From contig CAJURF010000002.1 of NCBI GenBank assembly GCA_910588825.1, positions 1 to 64,000 on the forward strand: a DNA stretch of 64,000 bases, given 5' to 3'. The position numbers were made by a program, and so were the translations under genes. Shown one piece after another: positions 1 to 9,381 of this stretch (position 1 is its first letter; every line of letters starts with the position of its first letter). The notes beneath the pieces were generated by a model, which saw only the letters and a program-made list of their open reading frames with translations, searched no databases and was not told the origin of the DNA. Source of the stretch: an uncultured Lachnospiraceae bacterium (lineage in GTDB: Bacteria > Bacillota > Clostridia > Lachnospirales > Lachnospiraceae).

Positions 1-24
1 AAAAGAATAAGTCTATAGCCTGTT

Positions 25-480
25 TTGATTGGCTATACACTTATTATACGAGGAGTATTCCTGGTGGACAGAATAGCGGCAAATCTAATGAAAAAGCTGG
101 GAAACGGCGGCTCCATCATCAATACGGCGTCCATGTCAGGCCATATTATCAACAAAGGAAGCCGGCAGGATATGAGCAGGCATATGACTGCTTATGCATC
201 GGCAAAGGCAGGAGTGATTCAGCTGACAAAATCAATTGCAGTCAGCTATGCGGCGGATGGAATCCGGTGTAACAGCATCAGTCCGGGGATGGTTTTGTCA
301 GGACTTCACGACCATATGGATATGGAAGCACTGGAAAGATATGTGGAGGAATGTGTACCCATGAACCGTTTTGCCTCTCTGGATGAAATGATGGGGATTG
401 TGGTTTATTTAGCTTCTGATTTGTCCTCCTATGCAACTGGCAGTGATTTTGTCATAGACGGCGGAGTGACAATCTGGTAA
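25..480 (+). pseudogene. 5'-truncated short-chain dehydrogenase/reductase
   Basis: The 151 codons match the C-terminal two thirds of a classical SDR. Visible are an N-T-A-S segment with the catalytic serine (about residue 36), the Y57-A-S-A-K61 catalytic pair and the C-terminal I-D-G-G sequence. The N-terminal Rossmann half with the TGxxxGxG dinucleotide-binding motif is absent. An in-frame TAG at 16-18 lies just upstream, so the missing part is not simply beyond the window edge in this frame; only a TTG could start it. It is probably a remnant cut by a rearrangement next to the window start, though a frameshift upstream is possible. The stop lies 12 bases before the next dehydrogenase gene, so it was probably the first part of this operon. 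Confidence 0.6.
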
Positions 481-492
481 GGGGGGAAGATT

Positions 493-1530
493 ATGAAAGC
501 AGTAATGCTGGTAAAGGCGTATGACCCGGTCACGAAGGAACTGGGGGAAATTCAATGCTGTCAGGTGAAAAAGCCGGAGCTTGTCCATGAGGACGATGTA
601 CTTATCAAAGTGGCGTATGCCTCTGTCTGTGGCTCGGACCCCCATTTGCTGGAGGGGATGTTTGACCTGCCCATACCATCTCCCTGCGGACATGAACTGT
701 CCGGCACAGTGGAAGCTCTGGGAAAGGGAGCTGTGCGCAAGGGACTGAAAATCGGGGATAAAGTTACAGGGAATTTTTACAGGACATGCGGGGTATGCGA
801 GGACTGTCTCAGCGGAAAATCCCAGTTCTGTCAGAATGCTGTGGGCCATGGGGCAGCTCAGGCGGAATATATTGTCTGGCGGGAAGACCAGGTTTATGTG
901 CTGCCAAAGGGGGTAGGACTTCTGGAGGCGTCCCTGGCAGAGCCTTTTAATATTGCGGTTCGGGCCGTAGAGCTCTCAGGCATCCGTATCGGTCAGCACG
1001 CAGCAGTGTCTGGAGGCGGCGGAATCGGCCTTATGGCGGCACAGCTCTTGAAAAAAGCCGGGGCGGGACGTGTGACTGTGCTGGAGCCGGTGGATTCTAA
1101 GCGGCAGAGGGCCATAGAGATGGGGGCGGACTATGTACTGAATCCCCTGGATGATAACATTCAGGAGCAGGTGGAAGAACTGACCAGGGGAAAGGGATTT
1201 GATGTGCTCATAGAGTCTTCCGGAAATGGGGCGGCGGCGAAAAAGGCTTTGGACTTTGCAGGCCGGGGCGGGTGTGCAGTGTTCATGTCCATGTACCCGA
1301 AAGATTATGAGATGGGCATCAATCTGTTGGAATACTGTTATCGAAAAGAATTGAGAATTCAGGGAATGTATCTGGCCCAGGAATCTTTTCAGCGGGCGGT
1401 GAATATGCTGCCCCAGATGAATTTTAAACCTGTAATAGAAAAAATCTATGCATTGGATGAATGTAAACAGGCATATGAAGACCAGAAATCAGGAAAATAC
1501 GCAAAGCTGGTATTTGACTGCAGCAGATAA
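493..1530 (+). CDS. Zinc-dependent medium-chain alcohol/polyol dehydrogenase
   Basis: This 345-residue protein is a full-length medium-chain dehydrogenase of the sorbitol/threonine dehydrogenase group, which oxidises secondary alcohols with NAD(P)+. Catalytic zinc ligands are visible as C46 (V-C-G-S-D) and H67-E68 (G-H-E). The structural zinc cysteines are C99, C102, C105 and C113. The Rossmann loop G-G-G-G-I-G lies near residue 175. The ATG follows a GGGGGGAAG ribosome site. It lies between two SDR genes and ahead of a sugar-type ABC transporter, which suggests a sugar or polyol substrate. A paralogue is at 6321-7322. The family is clear; the substrate is unknown. Confidence 0.85.
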   Translation: MKAVMLVKAYDPVTKELGEIQCCQVKKPELVHEDDVLIKVAYASVCGSDPHLLEGMFDLPIPSPCGHELSGTVEALGKGAVRKGLKIGDKVTGNFYRTCGVCEDCLSGKSQFCQNAVGHGAAQAEYIVWREDQVYVLPKGVGLLEASLAEPFNIAVRAVELSGIRIGQHAAVSGGGGIGLMAAQLLKKAGAGRVTVLEPVDSKRQRAIEMGADYVLNPLDDNIQEQVEELTRGKGFDVLIESSGNGAAAKKALDFAGRGGCAVFMSMYPKDYEMGINLLEYCYRKELRIQGMYLAQESFQRAVNMLPQMNFKPVIEKIYALDECKQAYEDQKSGKYAKLVFDCSR

Positions 1531-1553
1531 ATGGGAAAACAAAAGGCGGACAG

Positions 1554-2351
1554 ATGATTAAAAATATGGAACATGCCTTTTCCCTGCAGGGAAAAACGGC
1601 ACTGATCACAGGAGGAAACAGAGGGATCGGCAGGGGCATTGCCCAGGCCATGGCACAGAGCGGGGCGGATACAGCCATTATGTGCAGGAAAGAAAAAGAG
1701 GCCCTGGAAACGCTGGAAGAATTGAAAACTTATGGGGGAAGCCATAGATTTTACCCAGGGGATGTAACCAGTCCAAAAGACGCGAAGCATGTGGTCAGCC
1801 AGATGGCTGGTGACTACGGAAAAATAGATATTCTGGTAAATTGTGCGGGCATAGCCAGTCCCTATGATCCCATGAGTGAAGACGAAGACTTAAGTGGATG
1901 GTATCGTGTGCTTGATGTGGATTTGAATGGAAGCTTTCTCATGTGCCACTATGCGGGGCTTTTAATGAGACAGCAGGAGAGAGGAAGGATCATCAATATT
2001 ACTTCCAATTCATCCAGAATCGTGAATATACCCCAGAAAAGCTGCTCGTATAACGCGGCGAAAGCGGCCTGTGACCGTCTGACCAAATGTCTGGCATATG
2101 AGTGGGCCCAGTATGGAATCCGGGTGAATGCCATTGCTCCAGGCTATACAGAATCAGAGCTGGTCACAGGAGTGAAAGATGAGGGGGAGACAAAAGGATG
2201 GGTGGATTACTGGAAGCGCCAGACGCCCACGGGGCGGTTTAACCAGCCCATTGAAATCGGCGCCGCGGCAGTCTTTTTGGCCAGTGAAGCGGCTGAGCAG
2301 ATTACAGGTGCTGTCCTGACCATTGACGGGGGGTATATGCTGGCCAGATAG
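1554..2351 (+). CDS. SDR family NAD(P)-dependent oxidoreductase
   Basis: The 265-residue protein is a complete classical SDR. T-G-G-N-R-G-I-G at residues 19-26 is the cofactor loop, N-C-A-G follows near residue 97, a serine-rich I-T-S-N-S-S strand carries the catalytic serine, and Y-N-A-A-K gives the catalytic Tyr/Lys pair. It ends in the usual I-D-G-G sequence. Many relatives reduce or oxidise keto-sugars, gluconate or polyols. It is 23 bases behind the zinc dehydrogenase and 11 bases ahead of the ABC ATPase, so it is probably in the same transcript. An internal ATG at 1566 is an alternative start. The substrate is not predictable from sequence. Confidence 0.85.
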   Translation: MIKNMEHAFSLQGKTALITGGNRGIGRGIAQAMAQSGADTAIMCRKEKEALETLEELKTYGGSHRFYPGDVTSPKDAKHVVSQMAGDYGKIDILVNCAGIASPYDPMSEDEDLSGWYRVLDVDLNGSFLMCHYAGLLMRQQERGRIINITSNSSRIVNIPQKSCSYNAAKAACDRLTKCLAYEWAQYGIRVNAIAPGYTESELVTGVKDEGETKGWVDYWKRQTPTGRFNQPIEIGAAAVFLASEAAEQITGAVLTIDGGYMLAR

Positions 2352-2362
2352 GAGGAAGATCT

Positions 2363-3862
2363 ATGGGTGAGCAGCAGTATCAAGTGGAAATGCGCAATAT
2401 TAAAAAGAGTTTTGGGGGTGTGAAAGCGCTGGACGGCGTGTCTCTCCAGGTGAAAAAAGGGGAGATCCATGCTCTCATGGGGGAAAATGGAGCAGGAAAA
2501 TCAACGATTATGAAAATTCTTGCAGGGTCTCTGCAAAAGGACGACGGGGAGATTTTCATAGACGGGAAGGCAGTGGATATCAAAAGCCCGGGCGAGGGAA
2601 TGAGACAGGGAATATCCATTATCTATCAGGAGTTGATGCTTGTCCCTGATTTAACTGTTGCGGAAAATATTTTTATAGACAGTCTGAATAAAGAATATAA
2701 AGTGATTGACTGGAAGAAGCTGAAAGTCCGGGCCCAGGAGTATTTGGACGAGATCGGTTTTTCCCATATCAAAGCGTCGGATGAAGTCTCTGGTTTGACA
2801 GTAGCATATCAGCAGGTGGTGGAAATATGCAAGGCATTGTCGAGAAATGCTTCTGTGCTGATTTTAGATGAGCCCACATCTGTACTGTCCAGCAAAGAAG
2901 TGGCATATTTGTTTAAATTGCTGCGGAATCTGAGGCAGCAGGGAGTGGCTGTTATCTATATCTCCCACAGATTAGATGAAGTTATGGATCTGTGCGACCG
3001 GGTGACCATTATGAGGGACGGCAGATATATTGCCACTGTAGACACTGGCAGCATTACCCAGAAAGAACTGGCGGATATGATGGTTGGCCGGGCCTTGCAG
3101 GACTATTATCCAGAAAGAAATGTGGAAATAGGGGAAGTGAATTTTGAGGTAAAAAACATCTGCCGGGGCCGGATGGTACGGGACATTTCTTTCCAGGTGC
3201 GAAAGGGCGAGGTTCTCGGGATTAACGGTCTGGTAGGGGCCGGGAGAACAGAGGTAGTCAGAGCCATCTTTGGAGCAGATAAAAAAGAAAGGGGCCAGAT
3301 CTTTTTAGACGGGCGGGAAGTAACCATACGCTCTCCCAAAGACGCCATCCGAAACGGCATCGGCCTTTTGCCGGAAGACAGGAAAACCCAGGGAGTCTTG
3401 CTAGATCTTTCTATCCGGGACAACATTACCCTGGGATGTCTGAAACTATTTGTATCCATACTCGGGAAAATTAACAGAAAAAAGGAAACAGATTTCATCC
3501 ATGATATGGTCAGGCGTATGGCTATTAAGGCTGGGAATATTGAGAATAATGTGTCCAGTTTATCAGGAGGGAACCAGCAGAAAGTAGCCATTGCCAAGCT
3601 GCTGGCATCCAACTGTAAAGTATTGCTTCTGGATGAACCCACCCGGGGAGTGGACGTGGGTGCAAAGCGGGAGATTTATAAAATTATTAACGATTTTGCG
3701 GCCCAGGGTTACTCCATTGTCATGATATCTTCTGAGATGCCGGAAATTATCGGTATGTGCGACCGGGTTTTGGTGATGCGGGATGGAAGGGCTGCAGGTG
3801 AACTGGATAAGAAAGAGTGTTCGGAGAGTAACTTGATATCTTATTCTATGGGTGTTCAGTAG
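2363..3862 (+). CDS. Sugar ABC transporter, double-ATPase subunit (RbsA/MglA type)
   Basis: This 499-residue cytoplasmic protein has two fused ABC ATPase domains, the hallmark of ribose/galactose-type importers. The first domain has Walker A G-E-N-G-A-G-K-S-T at residues 40-48, a degenerate signature S-G-L-T-V-A-Y-Q-Q and Walker B L-I-L-D-E-P-T. The second has the degenerate P-loop G-L-V-G-A-G-R-T-E usual for this family, signature L-S-G-G-N-Q-Q-K and L-L-L-D-E-P-T. Its start follows GGAGGAAG. It would power uptake with the permease at 3873 and the binding protein at 4887. The neighbouring dehydrogenases suggest a pentose, polyol or related ligand. Confidence 0.92.
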   Translation: MGEQQYQVEMRNIKKSFGGVKALDGVSLQVKKGEIHALMGENGAGKSTIMKILAGSLQKDDGEIFIDGKAVDIKSPGEGMRQGISIIYQELMLVPDLTVAENIFIDSLNKEYKVIDWKKLKVRAQEYLDEIGFSHIKASDEVSGLTVAYQQVVEICKALSRNASVLILDEPTSVLSSKEVAYLFKLLRNLRQQGVAVIYISHRLDEVMDLCDRVTIMRDGRYIATVDTGSITQKELADMMVGRALQDYYPERNVEIGEVNFEVKNICRGRMVRDISFQVRKGEVLGINGLVGAGRTEVVRAIFGADKKERGQIFLDGREVTIRSPKDAIRNGIGLLPEDRKTQGVLLDLSIRDNITLGCLKLFVSILGKINRKKETDFIHDMVRRMAIKAGNIENNVSSLSGGNQQKVAIAKLLASNCKVLLLDEPTRGVDVGAKREIYKIINDFAAQGYSIVMISSEMPEIIGMCDRVLVMRDGRAAGELDKKECSESNLISYSMGVQ

Positions 3863-3872
3863 AGGGAGGAAA

Positions 3873-4865
3873 ATGGAAAAAATAAAGAAAACGGACTTAA
3901 AGGCATTCTTTGTCAGCAACAATGCTGTGATCATTTTTATTCTGCTGGTGGTGATTGCCAGCTGCATGTCTCCAAATTTTCTGTCCAGCAGAAATGTGAT
4001 GAATATTCTTCGGCAGCAGGTGCCCTATGTGCTGATTGGAATCGGCGCCATGCTGACTATTATGACAGGGGGCATTGACCTGTCCATCGGCGCCACGCTG
4101 GGAGTGGGCAGTGTGGTAATTGCGCTGGTTATCACAAAGTTTGGCATTATGTCTGTGGGGGGACTGTTTTTTGCGGTGTTTCTCACGGCACTGACAGGGG
4201 CTGTCATCGGACTGCTGAATGGTGTGTTGGTTGCTTATTTCAAAATGGCAGCTTTTATTGCTACATTGGCAGTTATGACAATCGGGCAGGGGATTGCGTA
4301 TATGTCCACCAATGGGCAGCCCATTCGTCTGGTCAGCGATGAATCCAGGGCAGTTGATGTTCTTGTGGAGTTTACCAAAAGCAAAGATCCCATTCTGGGT
4401 ATCCCCACAGTTGTCTATGTTGCTGTTGCGGTTATTTTGATTTTTTGTTTTGTCATTAAAAAGACTGCCTATGGAAGACTTCTGATTGCCTGCGGCAGTA
4501 ATGAGGCGGCAGTCAGGCTGTCTGGCATTCATGTAAACTTTTATAAAACATCAGCCTATGTCATCTGCGGCACCCTGAGCGCTCTGGCGGGGATTTTCGT
4601 CACCAGCCGTGCGTCGTCGGCAACCCCGGCCACGGTAAATGGCGGATATGAACTGGACGCCATCGCGGCGGTGGTTATCGGCGGGGCAAATCTGGAAGGC
4701 GGTAAAGCGTCTGTGGTAAACACTGTTATCGGTATCCTGATTATGGCGGTGATAGGGAATATCATGAACCTGATGAGTATTGCGGCATACCCACAGAAAG
4801 TGGTGAAAGGAATGATCATTATTGCCGCAGTGCTTCTGAAAGGTTTGGGAAATAAAAAGGAATAA
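3873..4865 (+). CDS. Sugar ABC transporter permease (RbsC type)
   Basis: The protein of 330 residues is very hydrophobic, with about eight to ten membrane segments. It contains the family block M-T-G-G-I-D-L-S-I-G-A near residues 64-74 and the A-V-V-I-G-G-A-N-L-E-G-G-K sequence near the C-terminus, both typical of RbsC/BPD_transp_2 permeases. I chose the ATG at 3873, preceded by AGGGAGGA, over a GTG at 3852 that would overlap the ATPase gene. It would form the membrane channel of the importer with the ATPase upstream and the lipoprotein downstream. Confidence 0.9.
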   Translation: MEKIKKTDLKAFFVSNNAVIIFILLVVIASCMSPNFLSSRNVMNILRQQVPYVLIGIGAMLTIMTGGIDLSIGATLGVGSVVIALVITKFGIMSVGGLFFAVFLTALTGAVIGLLNGVLVAYFKMAAFIATLAVMTIGQGIAYMSTNGQPIRLVSDESRAVDVLVEFTKSKDPILGIPTVVYVAVAVILIFCFVIKKTAYGRLLIACGSNEAAVRLSGIHVNFYKTSAYVICGTLSALAGIFVTSRASSATPATVNGGYELDAIAAVVIGGANLEGGKASVVNTVIGILIMAVIGNIMNLMSIAAYPQKVVKGMIIIAAVLLKGLGNKKE

Positions 4866-4886
4866 AAAAGAAAAGGAGAACACAGT

Positions 4887-6254
4887 ATGAAGAAGAAAAC
4901 AGTGAGCAGGATTTTGGCGGTTATGTTATCGGCAGGTTTGATGTTTGCCATGGCAGGATGCGGCGGGGGAGCAAAAGACTCCGCAGACAACTCAGGCAAA
5001 GCGGAAGAACAGACAAGCCAGGCAGAGGAGACAAAAGCAGAAGAAACAGAAGAAGCAGGGGAGGGGGAAGACAATTCAAAAAGCGGACTGCATGAGGTTT
5101 ATACGCTGAAGGAGAGAAATGCCATGAGCGGATTAACTTCTCCGGATATGGAAGACCGGTCAGGGATTGAGAAAGCACTTCCAACGGAAGAAAAAGATGG
5201 TTTAAAAATCGGACTGTCTATGGGACAGATGGGAAGCGATTTCTTTACCGCTATGGTTGACAGCGCACAGGATGCCTGTGACTCCTATGGCTATGACCTG
5301 GTGATCTTAAATGCGGACAGCAATATATCCACCCAGAGTGCAGATGTGGAATCCCTGATTACCATGGGGGTAGATGCCATTATTCTCAATCCCATGGATG
5401 TGACGGCATCTGCGGCGGATGTACAAAACGCAGTGGACGCTGGAATTCCAGTGATTGGTGTGGGAGTGGATTATCCTTCGGACGTTCCGGTTGTCACATC
5501 CATTCTCGCCAATAATTACTTTGGGGGATGGTACACTGGGCTGTACGCAGGGGAATATTTTGAGGGAAAACATCTCACTTCAGCGGCCTTGCTGGGGATG
5601 ATGGGGCACACCATTGATGAAAGCCGTATCAATGGCATGATAGCGGGAATTATTTATACGCGGGCCCAGCAAAATGGAGAACCCTTTGACTCACAAGAAG
5701 ACGCATATCTGGAAGCAAATGAAATGTTTAATGAGCTGCGGGACAAAGGAAGTATGCACAGTAAAAAGTGGGATTTTGATATTGTGGCACAGGGAGAAGG
5801 TCTGTGGACCATTGAAGGTGGATTATCTGCGGCAGAAGATATCATTGCGGGAAATCCGGATTTGAACCTGTTTTTAAGCAGCACGGATTCCATGGGTCAG
5901 GGAGCTGTCACAGCCATTGAGGGGGCCGGTCTGACTCCTGGAGAAGATATTTATGTGGCATGCGGAGCAGACGGAAGCCAGCCGGTGTTCAAACTGTTGG
6001 AGTCAGACAGCATACTGGTAACCGGATATAACAGCCCCAACTTAAATGGAGCAGCGCCGATTGACCTGTTACATATGATTTTTGAAGAAGGATATGACGC
6101 CAATAATCTTCCGGCAGCGTCGGATCTTCCCAATGCTTCTATTTCCAAAGAAAACTGGAAAGATTACCATGACCCGGACCTGATGTATTGTAAGATTCTC
6201 CCCTTTGAGTTTAAGACAATTGATCAGATACGTGCTGATGCAGGTTTGGATTAG
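4887..6254 (+). CDS. Sugar ABC transporter substrate-binding lipoprotein (RbsB type)
   Basis: The N-terminus is a lipoprotein signal peptide: a basic start, a hydrophobic stretch and the lipobox A-M-A-G-C with C25 as lipidated cysteine. An acidic, low-complexity linker rich in E, K and A follows to about residue 65. The rest (455 residues in all) is a periplasmic-binding type 1 fold with G-L-S-M-G-Q-M-G-S-D-F-F near residue 108 and a D-A-I-I-L-N-P-M-D segment, typical of ribose/autoinducer-2 class binders. It is longer than RbsB (about 300), mainly because of the linker and an insertion near residues 250-300. It would sit outside the membrane and deliver ligand to the permease at 3873. Confidence 0.9.
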   Translation: MKKKTVSRILAVMLSAGLMFAMAGCGGGAKDSADNSGKAEEQTSQAEETKAEETEEAGEGEDNSKSGLHEVYTLKERNAMSGLTSPDMEDRSGIEKALPTEEKDGLKIGLSMGQMGSDFFTAMVDSAQDACDSYGYDLVILNADSNISTQSADVESLITMGVDAIILNPMDVTASAADVQNAVDAGIPVIGVGVDYPSDVPVVTSILANNYFGGWYTGLYAGEYFEGKHLTSAALLGMMGHTIDESRINGMIAGIIYTRAQQNGEPFDSQEDAYLEANEMFNELRDKGSMHSKKWDFDIVAQGEGLWTIEGGLSAAEDIIAGNPDLNLFLSSTDSMGQGAVTAIEGAGLTPGEDIYVACGADGSQPVFKLLESDSILVTGYNSPNLNGAAPIDLLHMIFEEGYDANNLPAASDLPNASISKENWKDYHDPDLMYCKILPFEFKTIDQIRADAGLD

Positions 6255-6267
6255 AAGCGTAGTGACA

Positions 6268-6292
6268 AAGGCTGCAAAAAGCAGCCTTTTAT
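6268..6292 (+). terminator. Intrinsic terminator after the sugar ABC operon
   Basis: An eight-base stem AAGGCTGC / GCAGCCTT encloses an AAAAA loop and runs into a short T tract. It lies 14 bases after the binding-protein stop codon and 29 bases ahead of the next gene start. It probably reduces, rather than fully stops, reading into the dehydrogenase and transketolase genes, since no strong promoter is evident behind it. Confidence 0.75.
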
Positions 6293-6320
6293 CTTCCAAA
6301 GATGAAGGGGGCAAAAAGCG

Positions 6321-7322
6321 ATGAAGAAAGTTTTTTATGCCAGTGGGAACCAGATAGAGGTCAGAGAGGTGGAGGAACCCCATCCAGGGCCGGGACAAGT
6401 GAAAATTAAAACAGCGTACGCAGCTTTATGCGCCACGGATGTGCATATGGTGACCATGGGGGTATTGGGGGCAAAGCCTGGGATTCCACTGGGGCATGAG
6501 GCATCCGGCACCATTGTGGAGCTGGGAGAACATACACAGGAGTATGGTTTTCGCGTGGGGGACAAGGTGGTAACAGCTCCCACCAGTGTGTGCGGAAAAT
6601 GTCCCATGTGCAAAAAGGGCATGCCCCAGTATTGTGACAATGCTGTGCCCATAGGTGCATTTAGTGAATATATGGTAACAGATATCAGCGCAGTATATCA
6701 AATACCAAAAAACGCGGATATGCAGAAATACGCCCTGACAGAACCGGCTGTGTGCACAGTGCGGGCAATGGATCTGGCAGGCATCCGCCATGGAGATACT
6801 GTGTTAGTTTCAGGCGTGGGGGGAATTGGGTCCATTCTTTTGTCAATGATTGTTCTTTCCGGGGCCTCCAGGATTACGGCTGTTGACCCTGTGCCAGAGA
6901 AACGGCAGCTTGCCCGGGAACTGGGAGCGTCATATGTGGTGGACCCTTTTCGGGAAAATGTGCAGAAAACAGCACAAGAGATCACCGAAGGCCAGGGGTT
7001 TGACCATGTGTTCGAGGTCTCCGGGGTCCCGTCCGCAGCGGATGTATGTCTGGAGGTTGTGGGACATTGCGGGAAAGTGACGTATTTTGCGGTATTTCCG
7101 CCGGATTATGAAATGTCCTTGAATCTTTATCAGCTGTATATGAAAGAGGCGTCCATTCAGACCGTATTTACCAGCCATCCCATTTTCCCCCGTGCCATCC
7201 GGCTGATGGAGCGTATCCACACAGAAAAAATAATTGGGAAGGTGATGCCGCTGGAGCGGGCAGTGGAAGCCTTTGAACTGTTTCATAAATCTATATACCC
7301 CAAAATATTACTGAAATGTTAG
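6321..7322 (+). CDS. Zinc-dependent medium-chain dehydrogenase
   Basis: At 333 residues this is a second complete zinc-type dehydrogenase. Catalytic ligands are C37 and H59-E60. The structural zinc cysteines are C91, C94, C97 and C105. The cofactor loop G-V-G-G-I-G lies near residue 162. It shares architecture with the gene at 493-1530 but is clearly divergent. The ATG has a GGGGGC ribosome site. It is 12 bases ahead of the transketolase N-subunit gene and probably co-transcribed with it, which fits successive oxidation and C2-transfer steps on a sugar. The substrate is unknown. Confidence 0.85.
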   Translation: MKKVFYASGNQIEVREVEEPHPGPGQVKIKTAYAALCATDVHMVTMGVLGAKPGIPLGHEASGTIVELGEHTQEYGFRVGDKVVTAPTSVCGKCPMCKKGMPQYCDNAVPIGAFSEYMVTDISAVYQIPKNADMQKYALTEPAVCTVRAMDLAGIRHGDTVLVSGVGGIGSILLSMIVLSGASRITAVDPVPEKRQLARELGASYVVDPFRENVQKTAQEITEGQGFDHVFEVSGVPSAADVCLEVVGHCGKVTYFAVFPPDYEMSLNLYQLYMKEASIQTVFTSHPIFPRAIRLMERIHTEKIIGKVMPLERAVEAFELFHKSIYPKILLKC

Positions 7323-7334
7323 GAGGAGAAAAGA

Positions 7335-8201
7335 ATGGCTGACAGGCAGATAGTAAAAGAGTTAGAAGAAAAAGCATATCAGATGCGGGTAAATCTGATC
7401 ACATTGTGCGGTACATTTGAAGGCTCTGTCCATATAGGAGGAGACCTGTCCATGACGGACATGATGATTGCATGGTATCACTATGGACTGCACGTTGATC
7501 CAAAGGATATACAGATGCCGTCCCGTGACCGCTTTGTACTCAGCAAAGGCCATGGAGCAGTGGGCATGTATATTGCCATGGCCCTTAAGGGATTTTTTGA
7601 CTTTGACGAGATTTTAAAGACTTACGGAAAACTTGGCAGTGCGTATGGGATGCATCCGTGTAAAGTGAATCTTCCCGGGGTTGAGACATCTTCCGGTTCC
7701 CTGGGGCACGGCCTGCCCATTGCCTGCGGTATGGCTTACTGGGCAAAAGTTCAGGAACAGAAACACAGGGTGGTAGTCCTGCTGGGGGACGGAGAAAGCC
7801 AGGAGGGTTCCAACTGGGAGGCTGCACTGGCGGCTCATCAGTATAAGCTGGGGAACCTGGTTGCTGTGGTGGACCGTAACCGGCTTCAGCTGGACGATTT
7901 CACAGAAAATATGATGAGTATGGAGCCTTATGCGGATAAATGGAAGGCTTTTGGATGGAATGTGGTGGAAGTGGACGGCCATGATATGGGAGCCCTTGTG
8001 GATGCCATTGATAACCTGCCGCCTGTTTCTTCAGATGTGCCCACAGTTATGATCGGCAATACGGTTAAAGGAAAAGGGGTATCTTTTATGGAAAATAACC
8101 CAGACTGGCACGCCGGTTCTGTGAGTCCGGAGGATATGAAGAAAGCCATTGACGAGATAGAGGAAGAGTACACGAAAAGGAGGGAAGGCGAATGGGCGTA
8201 A
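7335..8201 (+). CDS. Transketolase-like protein, N-terminal (ThDP-binding) subunit
   Basis: This 288-residue protein corresponds to the N-terminal half of transketolase. It shows S-K-G-H near residue 74 and the thiamine diphosphate motif G-D-G-E-S-Q-E-G with a downstream N-R-N. The family moves two-carbon units between sugar phosphates, or acts on related ketoses. Split transketolases are common in catabolic clusters, where they serve specialised substrates. It overlaps the C-subunit gene by 10 bases, which implies translational coupling and a two-subunit enzyme. The AGGAGGAG ribosome site supports the start. Confidence 0.9.
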   Translation: MADRQIVKELEEKAYQMRVNLITLCGTFEGSVHIGGDLSMTDMMIAWYHYGLHVDPKDIQMPSRDRFVLSKGHGAVGMYIAMALKGFFDFDEILKTYGKLGSAYGMHPCKVNLPGVETSSGSLGHGLPIACGMAYWAKVQEQKHRVVVLLGDGESQEGSNWEAALAAHQYKLGNLVAVVDRNRLQLDDFTENMMSMEPYADKWKAFGWNVVEVDGHDMGALVDAIDNLPPVSSDVPTVMIGNTVKGKGVSFMENNPDWHAGSVSPEDMKKAIDEIEEEYTKRREGEWA

Positions 8202-9154
8202 CGTTTAATTTTGGTGAATTTGCCGCTTCCAGAACGATCTGCGGCGATACTTTACAGGAGATGGGCACTAGAAATGAGAAAATTTACGTGATGACTGCGG
8301 ATTTGATGCGCACATGCAGTGTGAAAGGGTGTAAAGCTTCATTTCCCAAACGGTTTATTAATGTGGGAATCGCGGAGCAGAATATGTTTGGGATGGCTGC
8401 AGGGCTGGCACTGGAGGGAAATATTCCTTATATCACTACCATGGCTACTTTCGCATCTATGCGTGCCTGTGAACAGCTGCGTACGGATATCTGTTATCAG
8501 AATCTTCCGGTGCGGATAGTGGCAACCAATGCAGGCCTCACCTCAACAGGCGGTGCAACCCATAATGCCATGGAGGATATGGGGGTGCTTCGTTCCATGG
8601 CAAATCTTACCATTATAGTTCCGGGAGATCCCAATATTGCAAAGGATATTCTGCTGGCGACAGAAAATTATCCCGGCCCGGTGTATATCCGTCTGGCCCG
8701 GGGCAAGGGAGAGCCCATTGTATACCAGCCAGGGGAAGTAGACTATCAGGTGGGAAAAGCCATTGAGACACGGCAGGGAAAAGACGCGGTGATCATTGCC
8801 TGCGGAGTGATGGTATCCCAGGCGGTAGACGCGGCCAATATTCTGGAAAAGGAAGGCATGTCTGTGGCTGTGCTGGATATGCATACCATAAAACCTATTG
8901 ATGAGGAAGCTGTTAAAAAAGCCGCCAGGGATACAGGGGTGATTTTGACGCTGGAAGACCATTATACCATTGGCGGTTTGGGAAGTGCTGTGGCGGAAGT
9001 GATTGCAGACGGGAATCTGGATTGTAAATTTAAGCGTATGGGCATTCCACAGCTGTTCCCTGGATTTGGAGATGGGCCTGAGCTATATGATAAATATGGT
9101 TTTGGGCTGGATGGGACTGTGGATACACTGCGTGATATGATAAGAAATTCGTAA
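8192..9154 (+). CDS. Transketolase-like protein, C-terminal subunit
   Basis: The 320 residues match the pyrimidine-binding and C-terminal domains of transketolase/DXPS enzymes. G-I-A-E-Q-N-M near residue 57 carries the glutamate that activates the thiamine ring, and the L-E-D-H-Y-T-I-G-G-L-G-S sequence near residue 260 is typical of the C-terminal domain. It overlaps the N-subunit gene and has a GGAGGGAAGG ribosome site. Together the pair should form an active transketolase. No sugar kinase or epimerase gene is adjacent, so where the phosphorylated substrate comes from is open. Confidence 0.9.
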   Translation: MGVTFNFGEFAASRTICGDTLQEMGTRNEKIYVMTADLMRTCSVKGCKASFPKRFINVGIAEQNMFGMAAGLALEGNIPYITTMATFASMRACEQLRTDICYQNLPVRIVATNAGLTSTGGATHNAMEDMGVLRSMANLTIIVPGDPNIAKDILLATENYPGPVYIRLARGKGEPIVYQPGEVDYQVGKAIETRQGKDAVIIACGVMVSQAVDAANILEKEGMSVAVLDMHTIKPIDEEAVKKAARDTGVILTLEDHYTIGGLGSAVAEVIADGNLDCKFKRMGIPQLFPGFGDGPELYDKYGFGLDGTVDTLRDMIRNS

Positions 9155-9218
9155 TGTTCGTACTTTTACAGGGATTAACAGGATTCTTTTTCGGAATAGA
9201 AGGCTGATGTTATTGGAA

Positions 9219-9248
9219 TTGCCTGATATAAAAGAAAAATAGTATGAT
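9219..9248 (+). promoter_or_regulatory. Possible sigma-A promoter ahead of the UGSC-like gene
   Basis: TTGCCT at 9219-9224 and TATGAT at 9243-9248 are 18 bases apart, in the 227-base gap between the transketolase pair and the next gene. The -10 element is good and the -35 is weak. No clear operator or terminator was seen in the gap. Confidence 0.35.
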
Positions 9249-9381
9249 TTATACAGAATAACATATAAAGAGCTGAATGGGAATAACGTGTGACAGCTGC
9301 GCTGGATTTTTCTTCGGGAGTGTCAGCCAGATGGCATAGATTATATTCATACAGTTCCTGAGAAAGGAGAGAATCAAAAAA

